Shown here: piece by piece, positions 53,832 through 63,199 of the stretch
Layout of the letters: each line of letters opens with the position of its first letter
How positions within the stretch are numbered: the stretch's first letter is position 1
Position numbers and translations under genes: made by a program
Assembly (NCBI RefSeq): GCF_022662015.1
Contig: NZ_JAKMCM010000002.1
Location: 310,001 to 374,000, forward strand
DNA length: 64,000 nt
Direction of reading: 5' to 3'
Origin: Aestuariivivens sediminicola
GTDB lineage: Bacteria > Bacteroidota > Bacteroidia > Flavobacteriales > Flavobacteriaceae
The notes under the pieces: generated by a model
The model's input: only the letters and a program-made list of their open reading frames with translations
What the model was told of the DNA's origin: nothing
Database searches by the model: none

Positions 53832-54596
53832 ATGGAAAAAAAACAACGCATATTGCTTAAAATAGGATCCAATACCTTAACCAAAGAAACCAATAACATT
53901 TCAAGAGGTAAAATTGAGGATATTGCCAATCAAATTGCCGTTCTGCAGGAAACATACGATTTTATTCTTGTGAGTTCGGGAGCCATAGCGGTGGCAAAAC
54001 AATTTGTAAAATTAGAAAGTAAACAGGAGGATGTATTTGTAAAACAAGCTCTCGCGTCCATAGGTCAGCCACATTTGATTCGAATTTATCAAGAAATTTT
54101 TAGAGAATATGGGTTGTTGACATCACAGTGCTTATTGTCCTATTCCGATTTTGAGAAACACGAAAGTAAAACCAATATTGTCAATACCATTAATGTTTTG
54201 GTGAATAACAACTACATTCCTATAATTAATGAAAATGATACGGTAGCCACAGATGAGATTAAGTTTGGAGATAATGACAAATTAGGGGCACTGACGGCCT
54301 CCCTTTTAGAAGTCGATTTGTTTATTATTGCTACAAACACAAATGGGATTTATACTAAAGAGTCATTAGAAAACAGGAATCCTCAAACCATTGCCCTCGT
54401 TGAAGATTTTGCATCTTTGGAAAAGCAAGTTGTTAAAACTAAATCATCCCACGGAAGTGGAGGAATGCAGTCGAAAATTGAAGCAGCGGGATTAGCAAAA
54501 AGAGCAAATATAGAGACCTGGATCATAAACGGAATGGAAGATCATTTTATATTAAATGCCTTAGAAAATAAAATACCGTTTACCAAAATAAAATAA
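53832..54596 (+). CDS. proB: Glutamate 5-kinase, short form without PUA domain
   Basis: A 254-residue amino-acid kinase, started at the ATG at 53832, 1 bp after the proA stop. LLKIGSNTLT (about 8-17) and SSGAIAVAKQF are the kinase-fold motifs; PIINENDTVATDEIKFGDNDKLGA marks glutamate and ATP binding; KSSHGSGGMQSKIEAA closes the fold. The RNA-binding PUA domain of the ~370-residue E. coli enzyme is absent, as in many Bacteroidota; feedback by proline may differ. Confidence 0.95.
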   Translation: MEKKQRILLKIGSNTLTKETNNISRGKIEDIANQIAVLQETYDFILVSSGAIAVAKQFVKLESKQEDVFVKQALASIGQPHLIRIYQEIFREYGLLTSQCLLSYSDFEKHESKTNIVNTINVLVNNNYIPIINENDTVATDEIKFGDNDKLGALTASLLEVDLFIIATNTNGIYTKESLENRNPQTIALVEDFASLEKQVVKTKSSHGSGGMQSKIEAAGLAKRANIETWIINGMEDHFILNALENKIPFTKIK

Positions 54597-54673
54597 ATAT
54601 AAGCACCGCCTGAAAAGTGGTTTAAAATCGTAATGAGATTAGAGCTGAACAGACGGTTAAAAAAATATGAAGG

Positions 54674-55612
54674 ATGAAACATTACACCTCCATACATGAT
54701 ATCGATGACATTAATGCGTGGATAGAAGAGGCCAGATTATTAAAGGCGAATCCCTTAAAGTACTTAGAATTGGGTAGGAATAAAGTCCTTGGTTTGCTGT
54801 TTTTCAATTCCAGTTTGAGAACGCGTTTAAGTACGCAAAAAGCGGCTTTAAATTTGGGAATGAATCCTATTGTTATGAATGTATCGGGAGATGCCTGGGG
54901 CATTGAGTTTGGTGACGGTACGATAATGAACGGCACTACGGCAGAGCATATAAAAGAGGCCGCAGCAGTGGTATCACAGTATTGTGACATTATCGCAGTA
55001 CGTGCGTTTCCAACATTGGTCGATCGGGTTAGAGATGAGCGTGAAGAAGTCCTTAAATCATTTGTAAAATATGCTTCCGTTCCTATTGTTAATATGGAAA
55101 GCGCTACAGCGCATCCTTTGCAGGGCCTAACCGATGCCATTACGATTTCGGAGTATGCAAAAACACAACGCCCCAAAGTAGTGTTAAGCTGGGCACCTCA
55201 TATCAAGGCCTTGCCTCATGCTGTAGCGAATAGCTTTACCCAGGCGATGCGCAAAATGGAAGTTGAATTTCTGATTACGCATCCGGAAGGGTATGAATTA
55301 AACAAGGATATAGTTGGAGATACACCAATAATTTACAATCAGGAGGATGCATTTAAAAAAGCAGATTTTGTATACGTAAAAAACTGGAGTAGTTATAGTG
55401 ATTATGGTAAAGTGTTAAATTCAGATCCGAATTGGATGATAACAAAAGAAAAATTGGGAAATGCTAAATTTATGCATTGTTTGCCGGTACGCCGAAATGT
55501 TATCGTCGAAGATGCCGTGTTAGACAGCGCGCATTCATTGGTTATTCAACAGGCCAATAACAGGACGTATGCAGCGCAGTTGGTGCTTAAAAAATTATTA
55601 GAAAATTTATAA
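54674..55612 (+). CDS. argF': N-acyl-ornithine carbamoyltransferase, predicted succinylornithine type
   Basis: A 312-residue transcarbamylase. SSLRTR (46-51) binds carbamoyl phosphate and FMHCLPVRRNV (about 268-278) is the second-substrate motif. Along its length it lines up with the Bacteroides fragilis N-succinylornithine transcarbamylase (for example FFNSSLRTRLSTQKAALNLG, ITHPEGYEL). The residue that separates the two classes, Glu92 in Xanthomonas acetylornithine and Pro90 in B. fragilis succinylornithine enzymes, is Ala90 here (NGTTAEH). In published mutants, E92A turned the acetyl enzyme into a succinyl enzyme, so succinylornithine is the predicted substrate. No ordinary ornithine carbamoyltransferase is in the window. 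Confidence 0.9.
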   Translation: MKHYTSIHDIDDINAWIEEARLLKANPLKYLELGRNKVLGLLFFNSSLRTRLSTQKAALNLGMNPIVMNVSGDAWGIEFGDGTIMNGTTAEHIKEAAAVVSQYCDIIAVRAFPTLVDRVRDEREEVLKSFVKYASVPIVNMESATAHPLQGLTDAITISEYAKTQRPKVVLSWAPHIKALPHAVANSFTQAMRKMEVEFLITHPEGYELNKDIVGDTPIIYNQEDAFKKADFVYVKNWSSYSDYGKVLNSDPNWMITKEKLGNAKFMHCLPVRRNVIVEDAVLDSAHSLVIQQANNRTYAAQLVLKKLLENL

Positions 55613-55706
55613 AAGGTCTTGTCTTTATATCGATGATTAGTACATATAGCGGGTGGAGTTATAATGAACGATATTTGAAAGACTTGATCAAGACAATCGA
55701 AAAGGA

Positions 55707-56483
55707 ATGAAAAAACTTTCCGTAATAAAAATAGGGGGTAATATTATAGAAGATGAGAATGCGTTATCTCAGTTTCTTAAGTTATTTGCTGATCTTGAAG
55801 GGTCTAAGATTCTGGTGCATGGTGGTGGTAAAAGAGCAACCCATATTGCCGCCAAATTAGGAGTCTCGTCTAAGATGGTAAATGGGAGAAGAATCACGGA
55901 CACCGATTCACTTGATGTTATTACTATGGTGTATGGTGGCTTGGTTAATAAAAATATTGTAGCGCGACTGCAGGCTTTGCAGGTAGACGCCATTGGATTG
56001 TCCGGAGCCGATGCCAATAGCATATCGTCCAATAAACGACCAGTAGCGGAAGTGGATTTTGGTTTTGTTGGAGATGTCAGGAAAGTAAACCATGATGCCG
56101 TCGATATATTAATTAGATCGGGATTTACACCGGTATTCTGTGCGATTACCCATGACGGTAAAGGCCAATTATTGAATACCAATGCCGATACTATAGCCTC
56201 TCAAATTGCGGTAGGGATGAGCGAAATTTATGAGACCTCAATATATTATTGTTTTGAATTAGACGGTGTTTTACGCGATATCAATAATCCGAATTCGGTT
56301 ATTAAGCACATCGACAAGATGTTATATGCGCAATTACTCGATCAGGGTATCATTACGGATGGGATGCTCCCTAAATTAGAAAATTGTTTCGATGCCTTGG
56401 ATAAAGGTGTAAAACATATAAATATGGGCAACACGGCGATGCTGTCAAAGGAAAATAATAATTTTACAAGAATAACATTATAG
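55707..56483 (+). CDS. argB: N-acetyl- (or N-succinyl-) glutamate kinase
   Basis: A 258-residue amino-acid kinase fold enzyme for the second arginine step. IKIGGNIIED (about 7-16) and LVHGGGKRATHIAAKLG (about 36-52) are the phosphate- and substrate-binding loops; LNTNADTIASQIA marks the ATP side. It is the short form without the arginine-binding N-terminal helix, so direct arginine inhibition is unlikely. If the pathway is succinylated, its substrate is N-succinylglutamate. The next gene starts 1 bp after its stop codon. Confidence 0.93.
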   Translation: MKKLSVIKIGGNIIEDENALSQFLKLFADLEGSKILVHGGGKRATHIAAKLGVSSKMVNGRRITDTDSLDVITMVYGGLVNKNIVARLQALQVDAIGLSGADANSISSNKRPVAEVDFGFVGDVRKVNHDAVDILIRSGFTPVFCAITHDGKGQLLNTNADTIASQIAVGMSEIYETSIYYCFELDGVLRDINNPNSVIKHIDKMLYAQLLDQGIITDGMLPKLENCFDALDKGVKHINMGNTAMLSKENNNFTRITL

Positions 56484-56484
56484 A

Positions 56485-57552
56485 ATGACTGTTCAGGAAT
56501 TAACAAAGGATGCGATAAACCTATTAAAACAACTGATAGAAACGCAGTCTTTTTCATCGGAAGAAGATCAGACGGCATCCCACATCGAGACTTGGTTCAA
56601 ACGTTATGATATAGATTACAACCGCACTCAAAACAATGTATGGGCAACAAATTGCTATTTCGATAAGAACAAACCAACCTTATTGTTAAATTCACACCAT
56701 GATACGGTAAGACCTAACAGTGCCTACACTAAAGATCCTTTTAAAGCTATTGAAGAAAATGGGAAGTTATACGGTTTAGGAAGTAACGATGCCGGCGGTG
56801 CTCTGGTTTCTCTAATGGCAATATTCACATATTTTTATGGGGTAAAAGATTTAAAATATAACCTTGTCCTGGTGGCATCTGCAGAAGAAGAAAGTAGTGG
56901 ACCAAACGGGTTAAACAGTATGTTATCCATCATCCCCAATATCGATGTGGCTATTGTAGGTGAGCCAACCCAGATGCATTTGGCTGTTGCTGAAAAGGGA
57001 TTGGTTGTATTCGATGCCGTTGTAAAAGGGACCCCAAGCCATGCGGCACACCCAAATGAAGATAATGTGATTTACAAGTCCATTGAAGTTCTTGAGTGGT
57101 TTAGAGATTTTAAATTTGAACGTATCTCTGAATCCCTTGGCGAGGTTAAAATGACCGTTAGCCAGATTCACGCGGGGAAGCAGCACAATGCGGTTCCCGC
57201 CGATTTGGATTTAGTCATTGATGTTCGGGTAAATGATGCCTATACAAATACCGAAATTTCAGAAATAATTCAAAGCAAAGCGCCATGTCATAGTATAACA
57301 CCCCGCAGCTTAAGGCTCAATTCATCATCTATTCCAATGGATCATGAATTGGTTCAGGCCGGTGTGGCAATGGGACGTTCAACATATGGTTCACCCACCT
57401 TATCGGATCAGGCGGCACTCTCGTGTCCCAGTTTAAAAATGGGTCCTGGTGATAGTACACGATCGCATTCGGCTGATGAATTTATCTATTTAAAAGAAAT
57501 TGAAGAAGGTATTCAAATATATGTTGAAATGTTAAAACGGGTCATCGTCTGA
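56485..57552 (+). CDS. argE: M20 family deacylase, ArgE-like (acyl-citrulline or acyl-ornithine deacylase)
   Basis: A 355-residue zinc peptidase-family hydrolase. Metal ligands and catalytic residues are visible: His72 and Asp73 (HHDTV), Asp102 (GSNDAGG), and Glu134-Glu136 (AEEES). In operons with argF' the acyl group stays on until citrulline, so this protein should remove the acetyl or succinyl group from N-acyl-citrulline before ArgG. Gene neighbours argB (1 bp) and argH (33 bp) support this. The acyl group it accepts is not readable. Confidence 0.9.
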   Translation: MTVQELTKDAINLLKQLIETQSFSSEEDQTASHIETWFKRYDIDYNRTQNNVWATNCYFDKNKPTLLLNSHHDTVRPNSAYTKDPFKAIEENGKLYGLGSNDAGGALVSLMAIFTYFYGVKDLKYNLVLVASAEEESSGPNGLNSMLSIIPNIDVAIVGEPTQMHLAVAEKGLVVFDAVVKGTPSHAAHPNEDNVIYKSIEVLEWFRDFKFERISESLGEVKMTVSQIHAGKQHNAVPADLDLVIDVRVNDAYTNTEISEIIQSKAPCHSITPRSLRLNSSSIPMDHELVQAGVAMGRSTYGSPTLSDQAALSCPSLKMGPGDSTRSHSADEFIYLKEIEEGIQIYVEMLKRVIV

Positions 57553-57585
57553 AATTAAGCAACCTAAATAATAAAATAAAGTTAA

Positions 57586-58869
57586 ATGAAACTCTGGGAC
57601 AAAGGTATATCCATAGATAAAAAAATAGAACAATTTACAGTTGGGAATGACAGAGAGATAGATATTTACATTGCTAAGTATGATGTGATAGCCTCGATGG
57701 CACATGCCAAAATGTTAGAACAAATAGGTATTCTAAATGCCGAAGAATTAAAGCAGTTGTTAGACGGTTTAGCTGGTTTGCAAGATCAAATCGATGCTGG
57801 GACATTCAGTATAGATGAGCAATTTGAGGATGTACACTCAAAAATAGAATTTGAGCTGACCCAAAGTCTGGGTGAAGTGGGTAAAAAAATACATACGGCA
57901 CGATCGAGAAACGACCAGGTCTTGGTGGCTTGTCAATTGTATTTCAAGGATAACCTGATTTTTATCAAAGAAAAGGTGAAAACACTTTTTGATAGCTTAT
58001 TAGATTTAGCTGAAACCTATAAAGACAAAATGCTTCCCGGGTATACGCATTTGCAGGTAGCGATGCCATCATCTTTTGGACTATGGTTTTCAGCTTATGC
58101 TGAATTACTAGTTGATGATGTCTATCTGTTGAATGCAGCTCTTCAAACCGTCGATCAAAACCCATTGGGTTCGGCAGCTGGTTATGGGAGTTCCTTTCCA
58201 ATAGATAGAGCATTGACGACTAAAGAGATGGGTTTTGGTACCTTAAAATACAATGTTGTAGCTGCACAGATGGGACGAGGAAAGAACGAACGCACCATAG
58301 CAGCCGCATTGGGAGGCCTAAGCAATACCCTGGCCCGTTTTGCAATGGATATATGTTTGTATATGAGTCAGAATTTCGGATTTATATCTTTTCCGGATGA
58401 ATTGACAACAGGTAGCAGTATCATGCCACATAAAAAAAACCCGGATGTATTTGAGCTCATCAGGGGGAAATGTAATAAAATCCAGGCGTTGCAAACAGAA
58501 ATGGTATTAATTACAAACAATTTACCTAGTGGCTATCATAGGGATTTTCAGTTGTTAAAGGAAAACATGATTGACGCCTTCGAAGCGTTAAAAGACATTC
58601 TTGATATTTTCAATTATGCGATTCAAAAGATCATCGTAAAAGATGTGGACATCTATGACGAAAAATACAAATACCTCTTTACGGTTGATAATATAAATAC
58701 CCTGGTTGTTGATGGAATGAGTTTTAGAGAAGCCTATCAGCAGATTGGAAGCCAGGTTCAAGAAGGGACATATCAACCCGATATGTCAAAAAAACACAGC
58801 CATATAGGCAGTATACACAATTTATGTCTGAACGATATAAGAGTAAAGTTTCCCGAAGAGCATGATTGA
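57586..58869 (+). CDS. argH: Argininosuccinate lyase
   Basis: A 427-residue enzyme of the fumarase superfamily that splits argininosuccinate to arginine and fumarate. The signature GSSIMPHKKNPD (about 282-293) carries the catalytic serine loop, and TARSRNDQV (about 105-113) binds substrate. It is shorter than the ~460-residue E. coli enzyme at the C-terminus, which is common in Bacteroidota. It overlaps the following esterase gene by 8 bp. Confidence 0.96.
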   Translation: MKLWDKGISIDKKIEQFTVGNDREIDIYIAKYDVIASMAHAKMLEQIGILNAEELKQLLDGLAGLQDQIDAGTFSIDEQFEDVHSKIEFELTQSLGEVGKKIHTARSRNDQVLVACQLYFKDNLIFIKEKVKTLFDSLLDLAETYKDKMLPGYTHLQVAMPSSFGLWFSAYAELLVDDVYLLNAALQTVDQNPLGSAAGYGSSFPIDRALTTKEMGFGTLKYNVVAAQMGRGKNERTIAAALGGLSNTLARFAMDICLYMSQNFGFISFPDELTTGSSIMPHKKNPDVFELIRGKCNKIQALQTEMVLITNNLPSGYHRDFQLLKENMIDAFEALKDILDIFNYAIQKIIVKDVDIYDEKYKYLFTVDNINTLVVDGMSFREAYQQIGSQVQEGTYQPDMSKKHSHIGSIHNLCLNDIRVKFPEEHD

Positions 58870-59794
58870 TTCCATAATACATGTGAAGCATCGATTAATA
58901 GTAGTGGCATGTTTTCTCGGTGTTGTGAACTCAGGTTTTGCTCAACATGACATCATTCCATTGTGGGATGAAGTACCGAACACACGGTATTCAAATGAAA
59001 AAGAAATTGTTGAACATAATGAGATCATCAGGATTTCGTTAGTTCAGACCCCTACATTGGAAGTCTATCTGCCTGCGAAGCCTGCAGCTTCAGACAGGGC
59101 TGTTATCATATGTCCCGGTGGGGGCTATCGCTTTTTGGCTTATGATTGGGAAGGTACCGCTATTGCCAAATGGTTTAATGGTTTAGGTATTACGGCTTTT
59201 GTTTTAAAATACAGGTTACCCAATTCAGAATCGATAAAGGTATCGCATGAAGCACCGTTGCAGGATGCACAACGCGCTATGCGAATAGTGCGCTCACAAT
59301 CGTATAAATGGAATATCAATCCCCAGGATATTGGTATTATCGGGTTTTCAGCAGGGGGGCATTTGGCATCTACTTTGGGCACTCAGTTTGAAAGACCCAA
59401 TAATTTTATAGAAACACCCGTTGATTCGCTTTCTGCGCGACCGGATTTTATGGTTTTAATTTATCCTGTGGTTACGATGAAGTCAAGCTTCACACATAAG
59501 GGTTCGCGGGAGGCTTTGCTTGGAAGTCATCCAAGCGAAGCATTAATACAACAGTTTTCCAATGAACTGCAGGTCTCCGCAGCCACTCCGGCAACATTCA
59601 TTGTACATTCACAAGACGATACTGCCGTGCCTGTTGAAAATAGTTTGTTAATGTATCAGGCCTTGAAAGATCATGAGGTGCCGGTAGAAATGCATTTGTA
59701 TTCCAGTGGTGGCCACGGGTATTCCATGGCCATAGGTAAAGGGCATTTAAACACCTGGACCGACAGGTTAAGAGAATGGTTGGAAGGATTATGA
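58862..59794 (+). CDS. Exported alpha/beta hydrolase (acetylxylan-esterase-like)
   Basis: A 310-residue secreted hydrolase with a signal peptide (about 1-27, NSGFAQ). The catalytic triad is visible: Ser163 in GFSAGGH, Asp252 or Asp253 in HSQDDTAVPV, His285 in SGGHGYSM; the oxyanion region is CPGGGYRFLAY. It resembles carbohydrate esterases that remove acetyl groups from sugars. Its start lies inside argH (8-bp overlap), so it is translated from the arginine operon message even though it has no evident role in arginine synthesis. Function otherwise unknown. Confidence 0.85.
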   Translation: MIDSIIHVKHRLIVVACFLGVVNSGFAQHDIIPLWDEVPNTRYSNEKEIVEHNEIIRISLVQTPTLEVYLPAKPAASDRAVIICPGGGYRFLAYDWEGTAIAKWFNGLGITAFVLKYRLPNSESIKVSHEAPLQDAQRAMRIVRSQSYKWNINPQDIGIIGFSAGGHLASTLGTQFERPNNFIETPVDSLSARPDFMVLIYPVVTMKSSFTHKGSREALLGSHPSEALIQQFSNELQVSAATPATFIVHSQDDTAVPVENSLLMYQALKDHEVPVEMHLYSSGGHGYSMAIGKGHLNTWTDRLREWLEGL

Positions 59795-59913
59795 TGGTTT
59801 GATCTGACTTTATTTCTAAAAACCGGTATTCATTATTTTGTTGTAATTTCATTGCATCTAATCGGCCTGTAATTGGTTTAATTAGAAGCCTATACTTTTT
59901 TGTCAAATATGAA

Positions 59914-60651
59914 ATGAAAGACGTTAATTTAACCTTCATAGTATTAGCACTAATAGCTGAAATAATTGGAACAGTGGGAGGTTTTGGATCGTCAGTATTC
60001 TTTGTTCCATTGGGAAACTTTTATTTCGATTTTTATTCTGTTCTCGGACTTACCGCAATTTTTCACCTATCGAGTAATTTTAGTAAAATAGTCCTATTTA
60101 AAAAGGGCTTGGATAAGAGATTGTTGCTTACCATTGGGCTACCGTCAGTGGTTTTTGTAATTCTAGGAGGATTTTTGTCTACGATGTTTAAAGGGGAATT
60201 TTTAGAGGTAATACTCGGTCTGTTTCTGGTGAGCTTTAGCCTGTTGTTCTTAATTAATAGTAAGATTGCTGTTTTCCCGAACATAAAGAACGCCGTTATC
60301 GGAGGTTCTTTTTCAGGATTGTCGGCGGGTTTGTTAGGAACAGGAGGGGCAATAAGGGGACTCACTATGGCCGCATTCAATTTGGAGAAAAGCGTTTTTA
60401 TTGCAACCTCGGCCTTTATAGATTTTATGATCGATTTTTCCAGAACCTTTGTGTATTACAAAAACGGTTACATTCATAACCATGACCTGAAATATGTCCC
60501 CTATTTATTCCTAATTGGGATAATAGGATCGTTTCTGGGAAAAAAAATATTGGTCTATATTCCACAGAATAAATTTAGAAGGTTGTCTTTGTTTTTTATA
60601 CTGGTAATTGGCGTAGTTACTTTAGGGAAGTTAATAGCTCAATTCTATTAA
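59914..60651 (+). CDS. TauE/SafE family sulfite/anion exporter
   Basis: A 245-residue inner-membrane protein with about eight hydrophobic segments. The two internal repeats begin GTVGGFGSSVFFVPLG and GLSAGLLGTGGAIRG, the paired glycine-rich motifs of the TauE/SafE family. Members move sulfite, sulfoacetate or related anions; the substrate here is unknown. It is a single gene between the esterase and a bidirectional terminator, and convergent with leuB. Confidence 0.88.
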   Translation: MKDVNLTFIVLALIAEIIGTVGGFGSSVFFVPLGNFYFDFYSVLGLTAIFHLSSNFSKIVLFKKGLDKRLLLTIGLPSVVFVILGGFLSTMFKGEFLEVILGLFLVSFSLLFLINSKIAVFPNIKNAVIGGSFSGLSAGLLGTGGAIRGLTMAAFNLEKSVFIATSAFIDFMIDFSRTFVYYKNGYIHNHDLKYVPYLFLIGIIGSFLGKKILVYIPQNKFRRLSLFFILVIGVVTLGKLIAQFY

Positions 60652-60675
60652 GGAAGAGATAATGAATTTCAAGAT

Positions 60676-60704
60676 AAAAAAAACACACCCCAGGGTGCGT
60701 TTTT
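60676..60704. terminator. Bidirectional intrinsic terminator between tauE-like gene and leuB
   Basis: An A-run, ACACACCC-C-AGGGTGCGT and a T-run form a stem of about 11 bp with one mismatch; the A-run and T-run provide a U-tail on either strand. It lies 24 bp after the exporter stop and about 42 bp beyond the leuB stop. Confidence 0.8.
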
Positions 60705-60746
60705 AAATCCCAATATTTTTAATTCTTGGTGACTAACTCAATATAA

Positions 60747-61865
60747 TTAAATAATAGTGGATTGACCTAAATGTATGTTTTTGAAGTTTAAATTAGTTTC
60801 GTTAGGATTGTTGATAAAATCTTCAATGAAGTCGCCTACCTTAGTTGTGGTAATATGATCGTATTTCGTATTTAAGTCCGGTGTGGTGATTTGTAAATGT
60901 AACGATTTATCAACACCGGCGCGTATTAAGGCCGCTTCGTCAACGAGCCCAAAATGATCTAATAAAAGGGCCGCCGACAAAATGGAAGCTATGGGATTAG
61001 CGATACCTTTGTTTGCTGCTTTCGTATAAGCACCGTGAATAGGTTCAAACATAACATGTTTATCCCCTTTGGATGCTGAGGCTAACAGACCAATAGAGCC
61101 TACAATAACACTGGCCTCTTCCGAGAGAATATCACCAAACATGTTTTCCGTTAAAATAACATCAAACTGCTTTGGGTTGATGATAAGTTCCATCGCCGCA
61201 TTATCAATGTAGATACATTTCAGTTCAACGTCGGGATATTGAGATGCTATTTCCAAAACCACTCTCCGCCAAAGTTTAGAGCTCGCCAGAACATTAGCTT
61301 TATCTACCAGGGTCAGCTTTCGTTTTCTGGATTGAGCAGCTTTAAAGGCCTGGTGCGCAATACGTTCGATTTCAAAACGAGAGTAACTGCATATATCTGT
61401 AGCCCGATTGCCGTCCTCACTAAAGGTTTTATCACCAAAATAGATACCACCGGTAAGTTCGCGGTAAATTAAAATATTGGTTCCTCTGATTTGTTTCACT
61501 TTCAAGGAGGATTTGTGCAATAAATCATCGTAGGCAATAACCGGTCGAATATTACTGTAGAGATCGAATGTTTTTCTGAGCTCTAAAAGCCCCTGTTCCG
61601 GACGTACATTCGTTGAGGTGTCATTATTGTATTTGGTATGACCAATGGCACCAAATAAAATGGCATCCGATCCTTTACAAACATCTATTGTTTCCTCGGG
61701 AAGTGCGTGTCCGGTCTTGTCGATGGCAGAGGCACCAATAAGGGCTTTTTTAAAAGTAAAGACATGGTTGAACTCCATAGCTATCGCCTTCAGCACCTTA
61801 ACGGCCTGTGCAGTTACTTCGGGTCCGATTCCGTCACCCGGTAAAACAGCTATGTTTAGTTTCAT
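60747..61865 (-). CDS. leuB: 3-Isopropylmalate dehydrogenase
   Basis: A 372-residue NAD-dependent decarboxylating dehydrogenase of leucine synthesis. LPGDGIGPEV opens the protein; YRELTGGIYFG, and NMFGDILSEEASVIVGSIGLLASAS with the metal-binding aspartates, are the family signatures, and EPIHGAYTKAANKGIANPIA follows. It lies 10 bp after leuA. The usual neighbours leuC and leuD (isopropylmalate isomerase) are not in the window. Confidence 0.96.
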   Translation of the reverse strand: MKLNIAVLPGDGIGPEVTAQAVKVLKAIAMEFNHVFTFKKALIGASAIDKTGHALPEETIDVCKGSDAILFGAIGHTKYNNDTSTNVRPEQGLLELRKTFDLYSNIRPVIAYDDLLHKSSLKVKQIRGTNILIYRELTGGIYFGDKTFSEDGNRATDICSYSRFEIERIAHQAFKAAQSRKRKLTLVDKANVLASSKLWRRVVLEIASQYPDVELKCIYIDNAAMELIINPKQFDVILTENMFGDILSEEASVIVGSIGLLASASKGDKHVMFEPIHGAYTKAANKGIANPIASILSAALLLDHFGLVDEAALIRAGVDKSLHLQITTPDLNTKYDHITTTKVGDFIEDFINNPNETNLNFKNIHLGQSTII

Positions 61866-61875
61866 TTTCTACGAT

Positions 61876-63051
61876 TCAGGCAGATGTGATTTCTTTATAA
61901 ACCTTACTGTTTTCAATGATTTGATGAATGTCGTTATCATCTACTTCTTTTTTCTTATCTGCAAAGTTCAGAAAGTCAACATAAATCTCATCCAACTGAA
62001 GTTTGGTTAGTTCATATCCGATATTTTTTGCACGATATGCCAAGGCGGCTCTTCCGCTCCTCGCGGTTAATACAATGGCCGATTCTGTGACCCCGACTTC
62101 CTTGGGATCGATAATCTCATAGGTTTCACGATTCTTAATGACGCCATCCTGGTGTATACCCGAACTGTGGGCAAAGGCATTTGCTCCAACTATAGCTTTA
62201 TTGGGCTGTGTATATATACCCATACTGTCCGAAACCAACTGGCTAATACCATATAGCATTTCCGTCTGAATACCTGTATCTAAATTTAAATAGGGATGCT
62301 GCTTCAAAATCATGACCACCTCTTCCAAAGCGGTGTTTCCAGCCCGTTCACCAATACCGTTGATCGTACACTCGATTTGGCGAGCACCATTTATAACACC
62401 TTCAATTGAATTCGCGGTGGCCAGACCTAAGTCGTTATGGCAGTGACAGGATAAAATTGCTTTGTCAATACCCTTCACATTTTCTTTAAGGTATTTTATT
62501 TTTGCCCCGTACTCATGTGGTAAACAATAACCTGTGGTGTCAGGGATATTCAATACCGTCGCCCCGGCCTTGATGACTTCTTCGCAAACACGAGCTAGAT
62601 AGTCATTGTCTGTTCTACCCGCGTCTTCAGCATAAAATTCAACATCTTCCACGAAAGATTTTGCATAGCGTACTGCCTTTATTGCACGCTCAATTATGGC
62701 CTCTCTGTTCGATTTGAATTTGTGGGTGATATGCGAGTCGGAGGTTCCTATACCCGTATGAATACGTGCTTTTTTAGCATGTTTTAAGGCTTCAGCAGCT
62801 ACTTTTATATCATTTTCTACCGATCTAGTTAAACCGCAGACCGTAGCGTTCTTAACAATTTTGGAAATGGCTTCAACAGAATTAAAGTCGCCAGGACTTG
62901 ATACCGGAAAACCAGCCTCTATAATATCCACACCTAAGTTATCCAGTTGTTCTGCAATGACTAATTTTTGTTCAGTATTTAATTTACAACCGGGAACCTG
63001 TTCGCCATCCCTTAGCGTAGTATCAAAAATTTGGACTCTATTACTAGACAT
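61876..63051 (-). CDS. leuA: 2-Isopropylmalate synthase, short form
   Basis: A 391-residue acyltransferase. [12 protein letters not shown] (residues about 10-21) carries the metal and substrate residues, and [16 protein letters not shown] gives the His-x-His metal ligands; [14 protein letters not shown] is the second signature. The C-terminal leucine-binding regulatory domain of the ~520-residue E. coli enzyme is missing; only a short helical tail follows the barrel. Homocitrate or citramalate synthase are relatives, but linkage to leuB supports leucine synthesis. First gene of leuA-leuB. Confidence 0.93.
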   Translation of the reverse strand: MSSNRVQIFDTTLRDGEQVPGCKLNTEQKLVIAEQLDNLGVDIIEAGFPVSSPGDFNSVEAISKIVKNATVCGLTRSVENDIKVAAEALKHAKKARIHTGIGTSDSHITHKFKSNREAIIERAIKAVRYAKSFVEDVEFYAEDAGRTDNDYLARVCEEVIKAGATVLNIPDTTGYCLPHEYGAKIKYLKENVKGIDKAILSCHCHNDLGLATANSIEGVINGARQIECTINGIGERAGNTALEEVVMILKQHPYLNLDTGIQTEMLYGISQLVSDSMGIYTQPNKAIVGANAFAHSSGIHQDGVIKNRETYEIIDPKEVGVTESAIVLTARSGRAALAYRAKNIGYELTKLQLDEIYVDFLNFADKKKEVDDNDIHQIIENSKVYKEITSA

Positions 63052-63152
63052 TTATTCAAATATATTTTCTTATTGTATTACGAATGTATATTTTGGTTTC
63101 GTAAAAACAGAATTAATCGTATGTTTATTACGATGTTTAAATCCATAATACT

Positions 63153-63164
63153 TTACTTAAGTAA
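63153..63164. promoter_or_regulatory. 12-bp perfect palindrome in the divergent leuA region
   Basis: TTACTTAAGTAA is a perfect palindrome in the 148-bp gap between leuA and the divergent helical-protein gene, about 100 bp before leuA and 36 bp before the other start. It could be an operator for either gene. Confidence 0.3.
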
Positions 63165-63199
63165 TTGTAAATCAAATAAATGGTATTGATTTTGTAACT

